Below, piece by piece: positions 26,105-36,434 of a stretch of 64,000 bases of DNA. A model generated the notes under the pieces. It was not told where the DNA came from, did no database searches, and saw only the letters and a program-made list of their open reading frames with translations. How positions within the stretch are numbered: position 1 is the stretch's first letter; each line of letters starts with the position of its first letter. The stretch comes from Campylobacter concisus (lineage in GTDB: Bacteria; Campylobacterota; Campylobacteria; Campylobacterales; Campylobacteraceae), in the NCBI RefSeq assembly GCF_003049735.1, contig NZ_PIRM01000003.1, positions 62,001-126,000 of the forward strand, in the 5' to 3' direction. The position numbers and the translations under genes were made by a program.

Positions 26105-29100
26105 TGCCAAAAAGAACAGATATAAATACCATTTTGCTAATCGGCTCAGGCCCTATCGTCATCGGTCAAGCCTGCGAATTTGACTACTCAGGCACGCAAG
26201 CAGCCAAGACGCTAAAAGAGCTTGGATACCGCGTAGTGCTTATCAACTCAAACCCAGCCACCATCATGACTGACCCAAATTTTGCCGATGCAACGTATAT
26301 AGAGCCGATCACAAAAGATAGCATTTTAAAGATCATCGAAAAAGAAAATATTGACGCCATCTTGCCAACGATGGGCGGTCAAGTAGCACTAAATGCTGCT
26401 ATGGAGGTCTTTGAGAGCGGTCTTTTAAAGGATGTGAAATTTCTTGGTGCAAACCCAGAAGCGATAAAAAAGGGCGAAGATAGACAAATTTTTAAGGCTA
26501 CCATGCAAAAGATCGGCATGGATCTGCCTGAGAGTAGATATGCTTATAACATGGACGACGCGCTAAATGCGGCAAATGAGATAGGCTTTCCGCTCATCAT
26601 AAGAGCTAGCTACACGCTTGGTGGCGCAGGAAGCGGCGTGGCTTACAATATGGACGAATTTAAAGAGTTAGCCAACACTGGCCTTGACGCAAGCCCAATA
26701 CATGAAATTTTGATAGAAGAGAGCCTGCTTGGCTGGAAAGAGTACGAGATGGAGGTCATCAGAGATAGAAATGATAACTGCATCATCGTCTGCTCGATCG
26801 AAAATTTTGACCCAATGGGCGTTCACACAGGCGATAGCATCACGGTTGCACCAGCACTCACACTCACAGATAAAGAGTATCAGGCTATGCGTGACGCTAG
26901 CTTTGCCATACTTCGTGAGATCGGTGTTGATACTGGTGGTAGTAATGTGCAGTTTGCCATAGATCCAAAAACTGGCCGTATGATCGTTATCGAGATGAAC
27001 CCACGTGTTAGTCGAAGCTCAGCCCTTGCAAGTAAGGCTACTGGCTATCCTATCGCAAAGGTCGCGACACTGCTTGCAGTTGGTTTTAGTCTAGATGAGA
27101 TCAAAAACGACATCACAGGCACACCTGCTAGCTTTGAGCCGGTGATTGACTACATAGTGACAAAAATTCCACGTTTTACATTTGAGAAATTCCCAGGATC
27201 AAACCCATATCTAGGCACTGCGATGAAGTCAGTTGGCGAGGTTATGGCCATTGGTAGGACATTTAAAGAGAGTATCCAAAAGGCGCTTTGCAGCCTAGAG
27301 CGCGACCTTTGCGGATTTAACAGCCTTAGTCTAGAGAAAAATGCCTTGGTTTATGGCATCAGAAATGCAAATGAGAGGAGAATTTTATATCTAGCGCAAG
27401 CCTTTAGAGATGGATTTAGCGTGGCTGAGGTGCATGAGTTTAGTAAGATTGATCCTTGGTTTTTAGAGCAAATTTATGAGATAGTTAAATTTGAAGATAA
27501 GATCGATATGGATATCTTAAACAACGAGGAGTTGCTGCGAGAGGCTAAAAGCATGGGCTTTTCAGATAAGATGATAGCTGTGCTTATAAATGAAAAAGAC
27601 GATCTTGAGCTCAGTCAAAATGATATCTATTTTGCTAGGCAAAAGCTTGGTATCGAGCTTGAATACAACGAGGTTGATACTTGCGCGGGCGAATTTAAGG
27701 CGCTAACGCCGTATCTTTACTCAACCACAAATATCACCAAATTTCCTAAAAAAGAGCTTGTAAAAGACGCTAAAAAGGTAATGATAATAGGCGGTGGTCC
27801 AAACAGGATCGGCCAGGGTATAGAGTTTGACTACTGCTGCGTGCATGCAAGCTACGCTCTAAGAGACCTTGGCATAAAAACGATAATGTACAACTGCAAC
27901 CCAGAAACCGTCTCAACCGACTACGACACGAGTGATATTTTATATTTTGAGCCGATCGATTTTGAGCACGTGAGATCGGTCATCGAGCGTGAAAAGCCAG
28001 ACGGCGTGATCGTGCATTTTGGCGGCCAAACTCCGCTTAAATTTGCAAAACGCTTAAGCGTGATCGGTGCAAAGATCATTGGAACAACTGCAAGAGTGAT
28101 CGATGTGGCCGAGGATAGAAAGAAATTTAGCGAATTTATAAATAAAATAGGCGTCCTTCAACCTAAAAATGACACCGCCACTAGCCTAGAAGAAGCTTTG
28201 CAAAAAGCCGCTACTATCGGCTATCCAGTGCTAGTTCGCCCAAGCTATGTCCTAGGTGGTAGGGCGATGAGAAGGGTACACAACGAGAGCGAGCTAAAAG
28301 AGTATATGAGTGAAGCGGTAAAGGTTAGTAATCACTCGCCAGTACTACTTGATAAATTTTTACAAGATGCAAAAGAGCTTGACGTAGATGCTATATGTGA
28401 CGGCAAAGAGGTCTATATCGGCGCTATAATGGAGCATATCGAAGAGGCTGGAATTCACTCTGGCGACTCGGCTTGCATATTGCCACCGATGAGTTTAAGT
28501 GATGAAATGATAAAAAAAGTGGAGAAGCAAACCAGAGATATCGCGCTAAATTTAGGCGTTGTCGGCCTTATGAATATCCAGTTTGCTATCTATGAAAACG
28601 AGCTTTATATGATCGAGGTAAATCCTCGTGCGAGTAGGACTGTGCCGTTTGTGAGCAAGGCTACTGGCGTGCCTATGGCAAAGGTAGCGACAAGAGTCAT
28701 GTGGCAGGGAAATTTACGTGAGGCGCTTAAATTTTATGATGATTACAAAGTTGTTTATGAGGACGGCGACATCTTAAAACCTCGCGTTAGCTCGCATATT
28801 TGCGTAAAAGAGTGCGTATTGCCGTTTAACAAGCTAAGCGGCGCCGATCTCATCCTTGGCCCTGAGATGAAGAGTACGGGTGAAGTAATGGGCATAAGTC
28901 ACGATTTTGCAAGCTCATTTGCAAAGAGTCAGATCGCTGCGAGCAATACTTTGCCAAGCAAGGGTAGGGTCTTTTTAACGCTAGCTGACGCTGATAAATC
29001 TTACGCACCTGATCTTGCGAGAGAGCTAATAGCGCTTGGCTTTAGCATCATCGCAACTGGCGGTACACATAAAATTTTAAGCGAGGCTGGTGTGGAGGCC

Positions 29101-29364
29101 GAGTTTGTCTATAAGATAAGCGAGGGCAGACCAAACGTCGAAGATAGGCTCAAAAACGGCGATATCGCACTTGTTATTAACACAAGCGATACAAAATCAA
29201 GCGTGGATGATGGTAAAAAGATCCGTCAAAATGTGCTTAGATTTAAAATTCCTTACTTTACAACGATCCGCGCAGCACTTGCAGCCGCTAAGTCGCTAAG
29301 CTCGGTACAAACTGGCAAAGCACTTGAAGTAAAAAGCTTGCAAGAGTATTTATCTAAAAAATAA
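26104..29364 (+). CDS. carB: Carbamoyl-phosphate synthase large subunit
   Basis: Makes carbamoyl phosphate for pyrimidines and arginine from bicarbonate, ATP and ammonia supplied by CarA. 1086 residues, full length, with two homologous ATP-grasp halves ([18 protein letters not shown] near residue 12; [18 protein letters not shown] near 563) and the C-terminal MGS-like allosteric domain ([17 protein letters not shown] near 980). Starts in the mreC stop. carA lies 1.2 kb downstream rather than adjacent. A strong terminator follows. Confidence 0.98.
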   Translation: MPKRTDINTILLIGSGPIVIGQACEFDYSGTQAAKTLKELGYRVVLINSNPATIMTDPNFADATYIEPITKDSILKIIEKENIDAILPTMGGQVALNAAMEVFESGLLKDVKFLGANPEAIKKGEDRQIFKATMQKIGMDLPESRYAYNMDDALNAANEIGFPLIIRASYTLGGAGSGVAYNMDEFKELANTGLDASPIHEILIEESLLGWKEYEMEVIRDRNDNCIIVCSIENFDPMGVHTGDSITVAPALTLTDKEYQAMRDASFAILREIGVDTGGSNVQFAIDPKTGRMIVIEMNPRVSRSSALASKATGYPIAKVATLLAVGFSLDEIKNDITGTPASFEPVIDYIVTKIPRFTFEKFPGSNPYLGTAMKSVGEVMAIGRTFKESIQKALCSLERDLCGFNSLSLEKNALVYGIRNANERRILYLAQAFRDGFSVAEVHEFSKIDPWFLEQIYEIVKFEDKIDMDILNNEELLREAKSMGFSDKMIAVLINEKDDLELSQNDIYFARQKLGIELEYNEVDTCAGEFKALTPYLYSTTNITKFPKKELVKDAKKVMIIGGGPNRIGQGIEFDYCCVHASYALRDLGIKTIMYNCNPETVSTDYDTSDILYFEPIDFEHVRSVIEREKPDGVIVHFGGQTPLKFAKRLSVIGAKIIGTTARVIDVAEDRKKFSEFINKIGVLQPKNDTATSLEEALQKAATIGYPVLVRPSYVLGGRAMRRVHNESELKEYMSEAVKVSNHSPVLLDKFLQDAKELDVDAICDGKEVYIGAIMEHIEEAGIHSGDSACILPPMSLSDEMIKKVEKQTRDIALNLGVVGLMNIQFAIYENELYMIEVNPRASRTVPFVSKATGVPMAKVATRVMWQGNLREALKFYDDYKVVYEDGDILKPRVSSHICVKECVLPFNKLSGADLILGPEMKSTGEVMGISHDFASSFAKSQIAASNTLPSKGRVFLTLADADKSYAPDLARELIALGFSIIATGGTHKILSEAGVEAEFVYKISEGRPNVEDRLKNGDIALVINTSDTKSSVDDGKKIRQNVLRFKIPYFTTIRAALAAAKSLSSVQTGKALEVKSLQEYLSKK

Positions 29365-29375
29365 TAAATTTAAGG

Positions 29376-29404
29376 CAGTTTAGCTTATAGCTAAACTGTT
29401 TTTT
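29376..29404 (+). terminator. Rho-independent terminator after carB
   Basis: A perfect 10-bp stem with a three-base loop (29376-29398, CAGTTTAGCT/AGCTAAACTG) followed by six T, starting 12 bases after the carB stop. Confidence 0.85.
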
Positions 29405-29502
29405 GAAGTGTTGCTAGAAGCAGTAGATGTCTATGTATGGCATTTTGCCTTGAATTTTAGTCTAGCTTTCATCAATCTAGTAATATTAAAGCTTATGTTT
29501 AA

Positions 29503-29508
29503 TATAAT
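29503..29508 (+). promoter_or_regulatory. Predicted -10 box for the gene at 29529
   Basis: TATAAT 21 bases before the ATG, with an AAAGGAGA ribosome binding site between. Confidence 0.5.
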
Positions 29509-29528
29509 CTCACTCAAAAGGAGAGATT

Positions 29529-29969
29529 ATGAAAATTTTAAATGTTTTTTTTACGGGTATTATATTTGTCCTTGCTCCTATTTTTACGCTATTTGTTGGA
29601 ATTTACAACAACTACTTTTCTTACTATGGCATAAGCGAGTATTTTAATGTTATTTTTGTTGATAACGTGCCTTTCTTATGGCTTTTACCTGTATTTTTTA
29701 TATTTGGATATTGCTTTTTTTACGCGCCTTTTAGAAAAATTTTTAGAGCTTTTTATTTAGTTTTGCTGATAGTTTGTGCTTTTAGTTGGTATCCTGACTT
29801 TGGACGCACTTTAGGAGAGAATTATTTTATGAGTAAATCGCTATCTTTAGATATCTCATCAAATTTAGAAAATGAGCAAAAGACTGATGGAAAGATACTT
29901 TATGATGGACGAAGAGAAATTTATTTTTTAAGAAGCGATAATAATAAAGTCGTTAAAATTTCAAAGTAA
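29529..29969 (+). CDS. Small membrane protein of unknown function
   Basis: A 146-residue protein with about three transmembrane segments (near residues 4-22, 41-60 and 66-87) and a C-terminal soluble part of about 55 residues that is charged and ends in VVKISK. I do not recognise the family. It has its own -10 box and a good AAAGGAGA site, so it is likely expressed. It stands between carB and the DUF507-carA pair. Confidence 0.7.
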   Translation: MKILNVFFTGIIFVLAPIFTLFVGIYNNYFSYYGISEYFNVIFVDNVPFLWLLPVFFIFGYCFFYAPFRKIFRAFYLVLLIVCAFSWYPDFGRTLGENYFMSKSLSLDISSNLENEQKTDGKILYDGRREIYFLRSDNNKVVKISK

Positions 29970-29988
29970 AGTTTTACCTTTATTTAGT

Positions 29989-29994
29989 TAAAAT
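29989..29994 (+). promoter_or_regulatory. Possible -10 box for DUF507-carA
   Basis: TAAAAT in the context TTTAGTTAAAATGGC, 25 bases before the ATG at 30019, with AAAGG after it. Confidence 0.4.
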
Positions 29995-30018
29995 GGCATA
30001 AAAATTTAAAGGTTTAAA

Positions 30019-30570
30019 ATGCGTTTAAAACTCCCACACGTTCCGTATATTTCACATAAAATAGCAATAGATCTTCTAAATTGTGGTTTCGTAAGATTAA
30101 ATAAAGGCATTGAGCCAATCGTATCAAAAACAAGCGAAATTTTAACAGTCGATATTCAAAAAGAAAGAGCTTTAGATGAGCGAGTAAATGAGCTTTTGGA
30201 GAAAAATGAAGACGAGATGCAAACTATGCAAATTGACCGCAAAAATATGTTTTGGCTCGTTAAAAAGAAGCTCGCAGGTGAATTTGATGTAATCTTAACC
30301 CACGAAGATAGATTTAGCAATATCGCTCACAAAGTGCTTGAAACTATTTGGAAGAGCGGTCTTGTTGATTATAATGTATCTGAAAATCGCGTAAAAAATG
30401 TGATTTATAACTCAATAGACGAGTACTTAAAAAACTATGAGAAGATAGAAGATGATGTCTATGAAATGATACAAAATTATAAACATAAGCTAATCCCAGG
30501 AACTGATGAATATGATCTTGTCTTTGAGCGTTTATATCAAGATGAGCTTAAAAAAAGAGGCATGCTTTAA
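30019..30570 (+). CDS. DUF507 family protein
   Basis: A 183-residue cytoplasmic protein with the DUF507 pattern: MRLKLPHVPYISHKIAIDLLNC at the start and an all-helical body with alternating charges (ERALDERVNELLEKNEDEM). The family is widespread in Epsilonproteobacteria and Deltaproteobacteria and has no assigned function. The stop overlaps the carA ATG (TAATG), and DUF507 beside carA is the order I remember from C. jejuni, so the two are coupled. Confidence 0.85.
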   Translation: MRLKLPHVPYISHKIAIDLLNCGFVRLNKGIEPIVSKTSEILTVDIQKERALDERVNELLEKNEDEMQTMQIDRKNMFWLVKKKLAGEFDVILTHEDRFSNIAHKVLETIWKSGLVDYNVSENRVKNVIYNSIDEYLKNYEKIEDDVYEMIQNYKHKLIPGTDEYDLVFERLYQDELKKRGML

Positions 30571-31688
30571 TGAAAGCTTACATTTATATTGAAAATGGTG
30601 TTTTTTTAGAAGCAAAAGCTTTTGGTGCTCACGGCGAGTGTGCAGGTGAGCTCGTTTTTAATACCTCGATGACTGGCTACGAAGAGATCATGAGCGATCC
30701 AAGCTATGCTGGTCAGTTTATCGTCTTTACTATGCCAGAAATAGGCATAGTTGGTATAAATGAAGACGATATGGAGAGTCTTAGAATTCATGCAAGTGGC
30801 GTTATAATGAGAAGCTACAATGAAATTCCATCAAACTACCGCTCGCAAAAATCTTTGGGAAAATTTTTCGAAGAGCAAGGTAAATTTGGCGTTTATGACG
30901 TTGATACTAGATTCCTCACAAAGATGCTACGCGATGAAGGTGCCTTGATGGCTTATATCTCAACGCAGATAAGTGATAAAGATGAGCTAAAACGTAGGCT
31001 TGAAAGTAGCGGACGCATCGAAAATATAAACTACGTAAAAACAGTTAGTGCGATGGATGAATATGAGCACAAAAAAGGTGCTTGGGATAGAAATTTAAAG
31101 TCATATAAGCCGCTAAAAAGTATTGGTAAAAAGATAGCTGTTTTTGACTTTGGTGTAAAGAGAAATATCTTAAACGAGCTATGTGAAACTGGTCTTGAAG
31201 TCATTGTCGTGCCACACGACACTAAGGCTGAAATTTTGATAGAAAAATTTAAAAATGGCGAGATAAATGGGGTATTCTTATCAAATGGTCCTGGTGAGCC
31301 AAAAAATTTAAAGGCCGAAATAGGCGAGATCAAAAAGATGATTGAAGCTAGGATACCGATATTTGGCATTTGCCTTGGACATCAGTTACTCTCAAACGCC
31401 TTTGGGTACGAGACATATAAGCTTAAATTTGGTCAGCACGGAGCAAATCACCCAGTACTAAATTTAGAAACTAAAGCGATCGAGATAACAACACAAAATC
31501 ACAACTACAACGTACCTGAGAGTATCGCAGAAGTAGCTGTTGTGACTCATAGAAATTTATTTGACAACACGATCGAGGGCGTGAGATACAAAGACTATTC
31601 AATCTTTTCAGTTCAGCACCACCCAGAAGCAAGTGGTGGTCCAAGCGAGAGTAAATATATATTTAAGCAGTTTTTAGAAATTTTATAA
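30570..31688 (+). CDS. carA: Carbamoyl-phosphate synthase small subunit
   Basis: Glutamine amidotransferase subunit that feeds ammonia to CarB. 372 residues. The N-terminal CPSase domain (GELVFNTSMTGYEEIMSDPSYAGQ) is followed by a class I glutaminase with nucleophile C268 in FGICLGHQLL and the His/Glu pair in VQHHPEASGG near the end. Coupled to DUF507 upstream. The stop is one base before the next gene. Confidence 0.97.
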   Translation: MKAYIYIENGVFLEAKAFGAHGECAGELVFNTSMTGYEEIMSDPSYAGQFIVFTMPEIGIVGINEDDMESLRIHASGVIMRSYNEIPSNYRSQKSLGKFFEEQGKFGVYDVDTRFLTKMLRDEGALMAYISTQISDKDELKRRLESSGRIENINYVKTVSAMDEYEHKKGAWDRNLKSYKPLKSIGKKIAVFDFGVKRNILNELCETGLEVIVVPHDTKAEILIEKFKNGEINGVFLSNGPGEPKNLKAEIGEIKKMIEARIPIFGICLGHQLLSNAFGYETYKLKFGQHGANHPVLNLETKAIEITTQNHNYNVPESIAEVAVVTHRNLFDNTIEGVRYKDYSIFSVQHHPEASGGPSESKYIFKQFLEIL

Positions 31689-31689
31689 G

Positions 31690-32355
31690 ATGCAAAATAT
31701 AAACCTTTACATGATTATCTCAGTTGCATTTTTAAGTAGCTTTAGTCATTGTGTAGGTATGTGCAGCGGATTTTTGAGCTTACAGACTCTATTTTTTAAA
31801 GGCAAAAGCAAGAGAGAAATTCTAATGCTAAGTACGCTTTATAGTCTAGCTAGAATTTTTGCTTATGTAGTTTTAGGAGCTTTGTTTGGCACCTTTGGAG
31901 CTGTTATTAGCTTTAGCATGCAAGCAAGAGGTCTTATATTTTTTATAGTTGGCTTAGTGATCACGTTTATCGGCATTGCCTTGCTTCTTAGGGGCGAGCT
32001 TTTAAAATTTGTAGAGAATCAAAAGGCACTTAATTTTGTAGTAAGACTTGCAAAAACAAGGATTCAAAAGAAAAATTTAACAAATTTTTTATTACTTGGT
32101 TTTTTAAATGGCTTTTTGCCTTGTGGTGTGGTTTATTATTTTTTGGCACTTGGGATTTTAAGTGCAAATTTTATTGATTCGGCTTTTATAATGCTTGTAT
32201 TTGGTCTTTGTACATTGCCAGCTATGCTTTTGGCTAGCTTTGTATTTGGAATTTTAAATGAAAAATTTAAAGACATAATGTTTAAGATTTCGGCTAGCAT
32301 AATGATAATAAATGGAATTTATCTATCATTTTTAGGGTATAGAGCAAATGCCTAA
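31690..32355 (+). CDS. TauE/SafE (UreH-like) family membrane protein
   Basis: A 221-residue polytopic membrane protein, about six transmembrane segments, of the sulfite exporter TauE/SafE or UreH-like group. Typical features are the conserved cysteines in HCVGMCSGF at residues 18-26 and the repeat-like FLNGFLPCGVVYYFLALGI near residue 138. Cysteine-bearing members near cytochrome oxidase genes have been linked to heavy-metal or thiol handling. That link is inference here, from the position just before the cco region. One base after carA, so probably cotranscribed. Confidence 0.78.
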   Translation: MQNINLYMIISVAFLSSFSHCVGMCSGFLSLQTLFFKGKSKREILMLSTLYSLARIFAYVVLGALFGTFGAVISFSMQARGLIFFIVGLVITFIGIALLLRGELLKFVENQKALNFVVRLAKTRIQKKNLTNFLLLGFLNGFLPCGVVYYFLALGILSANFIDSAFIMLVFGLCTLPAMLLASFVFGILNEKFKDIMFKISASIMIINGIYLSFLGYRANA

Positions 32356-32435
32356 GATGGTAAAGCGAGAGAAATAATTGTTAATTGCATCAAAATTTAT
32401 GATGTTTGATAAATATAACCAAAAAGGAAGAATAA

Positions 32436-33119
32436 ATGAGCAAGATTCTTAATAATCTAACCGTTCTTATCGTTGAAAATGAGGGAGATGGTAAAAAAAT
32501 AGTACAAGAAGTTATGCGAGATAAATTCGAAAAAGTTATCACTGCTCAAAATGGCGATGAAGGACTTAAGAAATTTAAAAAATATAATCCAAATATGGTT
32601 ATAACAGACGTTTTTATGCCTATAATGAATGGCCTTGATATGGCTAAAAGCATTAAAGAAATTTCAAAAGATACACCTATTATAGTTTTTAGTACAAATA
32701 GTGAAAAAGAAACACTTCTAAAAGCGATAGATGTTGGTATTGATAAATACGTTTTAAAGCCGATTGATCTTGATGATTTTTTGGTTACGTTAGAAAATGT
32801 CGCTAAAAATAAGATAGAAACAGCAAATATTATTCAGGTTACAAATGGATATAGTTTTAATAAAATAAAACGTGTGCTTATCAGAGATGGTGTTGAAATT
32901 TCTCTTACAAAAAAAGAACTTGCATTTATATCTTTACTCATAAAAAGACTTGGTACGCTTGTGCTTCACGATGAAATAAAAAATGTTGTTTGGGTTGGCG
33001 AGAGTGTGACAGAGGCTGCTATTAGGACCTTTGTTAAACGTGTCAGGGATAAAGTCGGTAGTAATTTTATAAAAAATGTTCCTGGACTTGGTTACAAAAT
33101 AGATAGAAGACTCTCCTAG
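32436..33119 (+). CDS. OmpR-type response regulator, no kinase alongside
   Basis: A 227-residue two-component regulator. The receiver domain has the phospho-acceptor D58 (VITDVFMP), switch residues S86-T87 and K108 (VLKPID); the acidic pocket is degenerate (VENEGD). The winged-helix DNA-binding domain covers about residues 135-227 (LTKKELAFISLLIKR, TFVKRVRDKVG, GLGYKI). In C. jejuni I remember a regulator and a sensor kinase together next to ccoN; here no kinase gene is in the interval. It lies 93 bases upstream of ccoN and could control it. AAAAAGGAAG precedes the ATG. Confidence 0.9.
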   Translation: MSKILNNLTVLIVENEGDGKKIVQEVMRDKFEKVITAQNGDEGLKKFKKYNPNMVITDVFMPIMNGLDMAKSIKEISKDTPIIVFSTNSEKETLLKAIDVGIDKYVLKPIDLDDFLVTLENVAKNKIETANIIQVTNGYSFNKIKRVLIRDGVEISLTKKELAFISLLIKRLGTLVLHDEIKNVVWVGESVTEAAIRTFVKRVRDKVGSNFIKNVPGLGYKIDRRLS

Positions 33120-33166
33120 TAAAAGATAATTTATATTAATTAAGTCTTTTTATAGTTTTTCTACTC

Positions 33167-33172
33167 TAAAAT
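33167..33172 (+). promoter_or_regulatory. Possible -10 box for ccoNOQP
   Basis: TAAAAT in the context CTACTCTAAAATAACC, 40 bases before the ccoN ATG, with a strong AGGAGG ribosome binding site at about 33201-33206. It supports a separate promoter for the oxidase operon. Confidence 0.45.
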
Positions 33173-33211
33173 AACCGAAAATTAATATAAATTTAACTAG
33201 GAGGAAAATTT

Positions 33212-34699
33212 ATGCGACCATCCCAGTTGCTACATTATGATTATAGTGTGGCAAAACTCTTTATGTTCTCCACGATATTTTTTGGTATTGTTGGCATGGC
33301 TATTGGTGTTTTGGTGGCTTTTCAGCTTGCCTGTCCTGATCTAAACTATATAGCTGGTGAGTATTCGGCATTTGGTAGATTGCGTCCTCTTCATACTAAC
33401 GGTATCATTTTTGGTTTTATGCTCTCTGGTATATTTGCCACTTGGTATTACATTGGACAGCGTGTTCTAAAAGTATCAATGAGCGAATCTCCGTTTTTGA
33501 TGTTCATTGGTAAGCTTCATTTTTGGCTTTATATACTTGTTATGATTCTAGCTGTTGTGACGCTTTTTATGGGCGAGAGTACATCTAAGGAGTATGCCGA
33601 GCTTGAGTGGCCACTAGATATTGCAGTAGTAGTAGTCTGGGTGCTTTGGGGTGTAAGTATATTTGGACTTATTGGTATACGCCGCGAGAAAACACTTTAT
33701 ATCTCGGTTTGGTATTACATTGCTACATTTCTTGGCGTTGCTATGCTTTATCTATTTAATAACATGGAAATTCCAACAAGACTAGTTAGTGGATATGGCT
33801 CATGGCTACACTCAGTTTCGATGTATGCTGGCTCAAACGATGCTTTGGTTCAGTGGTGGTATGGTCATAACGCAGTTGCATTTGTATTTACAGTAGCGAT
33901 CATCGCCCAAATTTATTATTTCTTGCCAAAAGAGAGTGGACAGCCAATATTTTCTTATAAGCTTTCGTTATTTTCATTCTGGGGCCTTATGTTTATTTAT
34001 CTTTGGGCTGGCGGTCACCACCTAATATATACTGCTGTGCCTGATTGGATGCAGACTATGGGTTCGGTTTTTTCTATTGTTTTGATTTTGCCTTCTTGGG
34101 GTTCAGCTATTAATATGCTTCTTACAATGAAAGGCGAATGGATGCAACTTCGCGAGAGCCCGCTTATTAAATTTATGATTCTAGCTTCAACTTTTTATAT
34201 GTTTTCAACTCTTGAAGGTCCTATCCTAGCTATCAAATCTGTAAATGCACTAGCTCACTATACTGACTGGGTGCCAGGGCACGTACATGATGGTGCACTT
34301 GGCTGGGTTGGTTTTATGACTATGGCAGCACTTTATCACATGACGCCACGTGTCTTTAAGCGCGAAATTTATTCAAAATCCTTAATGGAAGCTCAATTTT
34401 GGATACAAACAACAGGTATCGTTTTATACTTTGCTTCGATGTGGATTGCTGGTATTACGCAAGGTATGATGTGGAGAGCGACTGATAGCTATGGAAATTT
34501 ACTCTACTCATTTATTGATACTGTTGTAGTGCTTATACCTTATTATTACATTAGAGCTATTGGTGGACTTTTGTATTTGATTGGCTTTTTGATGTTTGCT
34601 TATAATATCTACAAATCAACTTCTGCTAAAGCTATTTTGGCAGAGCCAAAAAGTGCAACGCCTATGGGCGGTGCTAAAGCCAATGCGGAGGTGATGTGA
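33212..34699 (+). CDS. ccoN: cbb3-type cytochrome c oxidase subunit I
   Basis: Catalytic subunit of the high-affinity oxidase used at low oxygen; carries the low-spin heme b and the heme b3-CuB centre. 495 residues with about 12 transmembrane segments. Heme and copper ligands are visible as RPLHTNGIIFGFML (low-spin heme), WYGHNAVAFVFT and AGGHHLIYT (CuB), and VPGHVHDGALGW (heme region). A strong AGGAGG site precedes the ATG. The stop overlaps ccoO (GTGATG). Confidence 0.98.
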   Translation: MRPSQLLHYDYSVAKLFMFSTIFFGIVGMAIGVLVAFQLACPDLNYIAGEYSAFGRLRPLHTNGIIFGFMLSGIFATWYYIGQRVLKVSMSESPFLMFIGKLHFWLYILVMILAVVTLFMGESTSKEYAELEWPLDIAVVVVWVLWGVSIFGLIGIRREKTLYISVWYYIATFLGVAMLYLFNNMEIPTRLVSGYGSWLHSVSMYAGSNDALVQWWYGHNAVAFVFTVAIIAQIYYFLPKESGQPIFSYKLSLFSFWGLMFIYLWAGGHHLIYTAVPDWMQTMGSVFSIVLILPSWGSAINMLLTMKGEWMQLRESPLIKFMILASTFYMFSTLEGPILAIKSVNALAHYTDWVPGHVHDGALGWVGFMTMAALYHMTPRVFKREIYSKSLMEAQFWIQTTGIVLYFASMWIAGITQGMMWRATDSYGNLLYSFIDTVVVLIPYYYIRAIGGLLYLIGFLMFAYNIYKSTSAKAILAEPKSATPMGGAKANAEVM

Positions 34700-35364
34700 T
34701 GTTTGCTTGGTTAGAAAAAAATCCATTCTTTTTTGCAGTTTGCGTCTTTATCGTCATAGCCTATGCTGGTGTGGTAGAAATTTTACCTGACTTTGCAAAT
34801 AGAGCTAGACCACTTGAGGGTACAAAGCCTTATACAGTTTTAGAGCTTGCTGGAAAAAATATATATATACAAAATGGTTGCAACACTTGCCACTCACAGA
34901 TGATACGTCCGTTTAAAGCAGAGACTGATAGATACGGTATGTACTCACTAAGCGGCGAATTTGCTTATGATCGTCCTCATCTTTGGGGTTCAAAAAGAAC
35001 GGGTCCAGATCTTATGCGTGTGGGTAATTATAGAACGACAGATTGGCATGAAAATCATATGTTAAACCCAGCCTCTGTTGTGCCAGGCTCGATCATGCCG
35101 GCATATCCATTTTTATTTAAGAAAAATGCTGATATAGAGACTGCTTACGCTGAAGCACTAACTGTTAAAAAGGTCTTTAACACGCCTTATGATGAGAAAG
35201 ATATGCCAGCTCTTGGCACTTTTGAGCAAGCAAATGCTAACGTGAAAGAGCAGGCTGCAAGTATCGTTGAAAGTATGAAAGATGAGCAAGTAAAAAGTGC
35301 TTTTGCAAAAGGTGAAATTCGCCAGATCGTGGCACTTATCGCCTATCTAAATAGCCTAAAATAG
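34696..35364 (+). CDS. ccoO: cbb3 oxidase membrane-anchored cytochrome c subunit II
   Basis: Mono-heme cytochrome c that passes electrons to CcoN. 222 residues: an N-terminal membrane anchor (about residues 10-30) and a CxxCH heme site at C62-C65-H66 (NGCNTCHSQ). The distal methionine is probably in PGSIMPAYPF. The gene overlaps ccoN by four bases and is followed nine bases later by ccoQ with GGAG before it. Confidence 0.97.
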   Translation: MMFAWLEKNPFFFAVCVFIVIAYAGVVEILPDFANRARPLEGTKPYTVLELAGKNIYIQNGCNTCHSQMIRPFKAETDRYGMYSLSGEFAYDRPHLWGSKRTGPDLMRVGNYRTTDWHENHMLNPASVVPGSIMPAYPFLFKKNADIETAYAEALTVKKVFNTPYDEKDMPALGTFEQANANVKEQAASIVESMKDEQVKSAFAKGEIRQIVALIAYLNSLK

Positions 35365-35373
35365 GAGTTAGTA

Positions 35374-35583
35374 ATGGATATTAGAGAACTTCAAGCTTAT
35401 GGCTATTTTATTTTGACAGCATTCTTAGCTATCACTTTGTACGCTTATTTTTTTCATCTTTACAAAAGCGAAAAGCAAGGTAGAAGAAATTATGAGAAGT
35501 ATTCAAGATTAGCCCTAGATGATGAGATCGGAAGTAAAATTTTAGAGCAAAAGGCTACAAAGGAGAGCGTATGCAATGGCTAA
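35374..35583 (+). CDS. ccoQ: cbb3 oxidase subunit CcoQ-like
   Basis: A 69-residue single-span membrane protein in the ccoQ position. Transmembrane segment about residues 10-30 (YFILTAFLAITLYAYFFHLY), then a charged cytoplasmic tail (KSEKQGRRNYEKYSRLALDDE). CcoQ stabilises the assembled oxidase. The end overlaps the ccoP start by 13 bases. Confidence 0.88.
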   Translation: MDIRELQAYGYFILTAFLAITLYAYFFHLYKSEKQGRRNYEKYSRLALDDEIGSKILEQKATKESVCNG

Positions 35584-36434
35584 ATTTAGAAGATAATATA
35601 AATTTACTTGCGTTAATAGGTGCCATCTTAATTATCGTACTAACTGTCGTTGTAGCTGGCAAGTATGTTGGTCAAATGAAAGTTAAAAAAGATGAAAGCG
35701 TAGAGCTTAGCGAGCACAACTGGGATGGGATAGGCGAATATAAAAACCCAGTTCCATTTGGTTGGGCAGTAGTTTTTTTACTAACGCTTGTTTGGGCAAT
35801 CTGGTATTATTTACTTGGTTATCCACTAAATTCTTACTCACAAATCGGTGAATATAATAAAGAGGTAAAAGAGGCAAACGCTAAATTTGAAAAAGAGTAT
35901 GCAAACCCAAGCAAAGAAACGCTTCATGCTATGGGAGAGAGCGTATTTTTAGTGCAATGCTCAGCATGTCATGGCATCACAGGCGATGGCATTGGTGGCA
36001 AAGCTGCAAATTTACAAATTTGGGGTAGCGAACAAGGAATAATTGATACGATACTAAATGGCTCAAAAGGGCTTGATTATCCTATGGGCGAGATGCCAGC
36101 AGGGCTAGCTGATGCTGATGGAGCAAAGGCTATTGCAGCTTATGTTGCAAAAGAGATAAGTGCTATAAAAAGTACAAAAAATGAAAATTTAGTAGCTATG
36201 GGAAAAGAGCTTTACGCAGCTTGTGCAGCTTGTCACGGAGATGATGGCAAAGGCATGGATGGTATGTCGGCTGATCTTAGTAAATATGGTTCAAGTGAGT
36301 TCATAGTGGATGTACTAAATCGTGGTAAAAACGGCAACATCGGTGTTATGCCTAAATTTAATGATGGCAGATTAAACGAGATACAACAAAAAGCAGTTGG
36401 CGAATATGTCATATCGCTATCAAAGGGCGAATAA
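35571..36434 (+). CDS. ccoP: cbb3 oxidase di-heme cytochrome c subunit III
   Basis: Di-heme cytochrome c that receives electrons from the bc1 complex or soluble cytochromes. 287 residues with two membrane segments (about residues 12-30 and 63-83). Heme sites are CSACHG at C130-H134 and CAACHGDDGKG near residue 218. The conserved HNWDGI-EYKNPVPFGW precedes the second membrane segment. It overlaps ccoQ by 13 bases, and its stop overlaps the next small gene. Confidence 0.97.
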   Translation: MQWLNLEDNINLLALIGAILIIVLTVVVAGKYVGQMKVKKDESVELSEHNWDGIGEYKNPVPFGWAVVFLLTLVWAIWYYLLGYPLNSYSQIGEYNKEVKEANAKFEKEYANPSKETLHAMGESVFLVQCSACHGITGDGIGGKAANLQIWGSEQGIIDTILNGSKGLDYPMGEMPAGLADADGAKAIAAYVAKEISAIKSTKNENLVAMGKELYAACAACHGDDGKGMDGMSADLSKYGSSEFIVDVLNRGKNGNIGVMPKFNDGRLNEIQQKAVGEYVISLSKGE

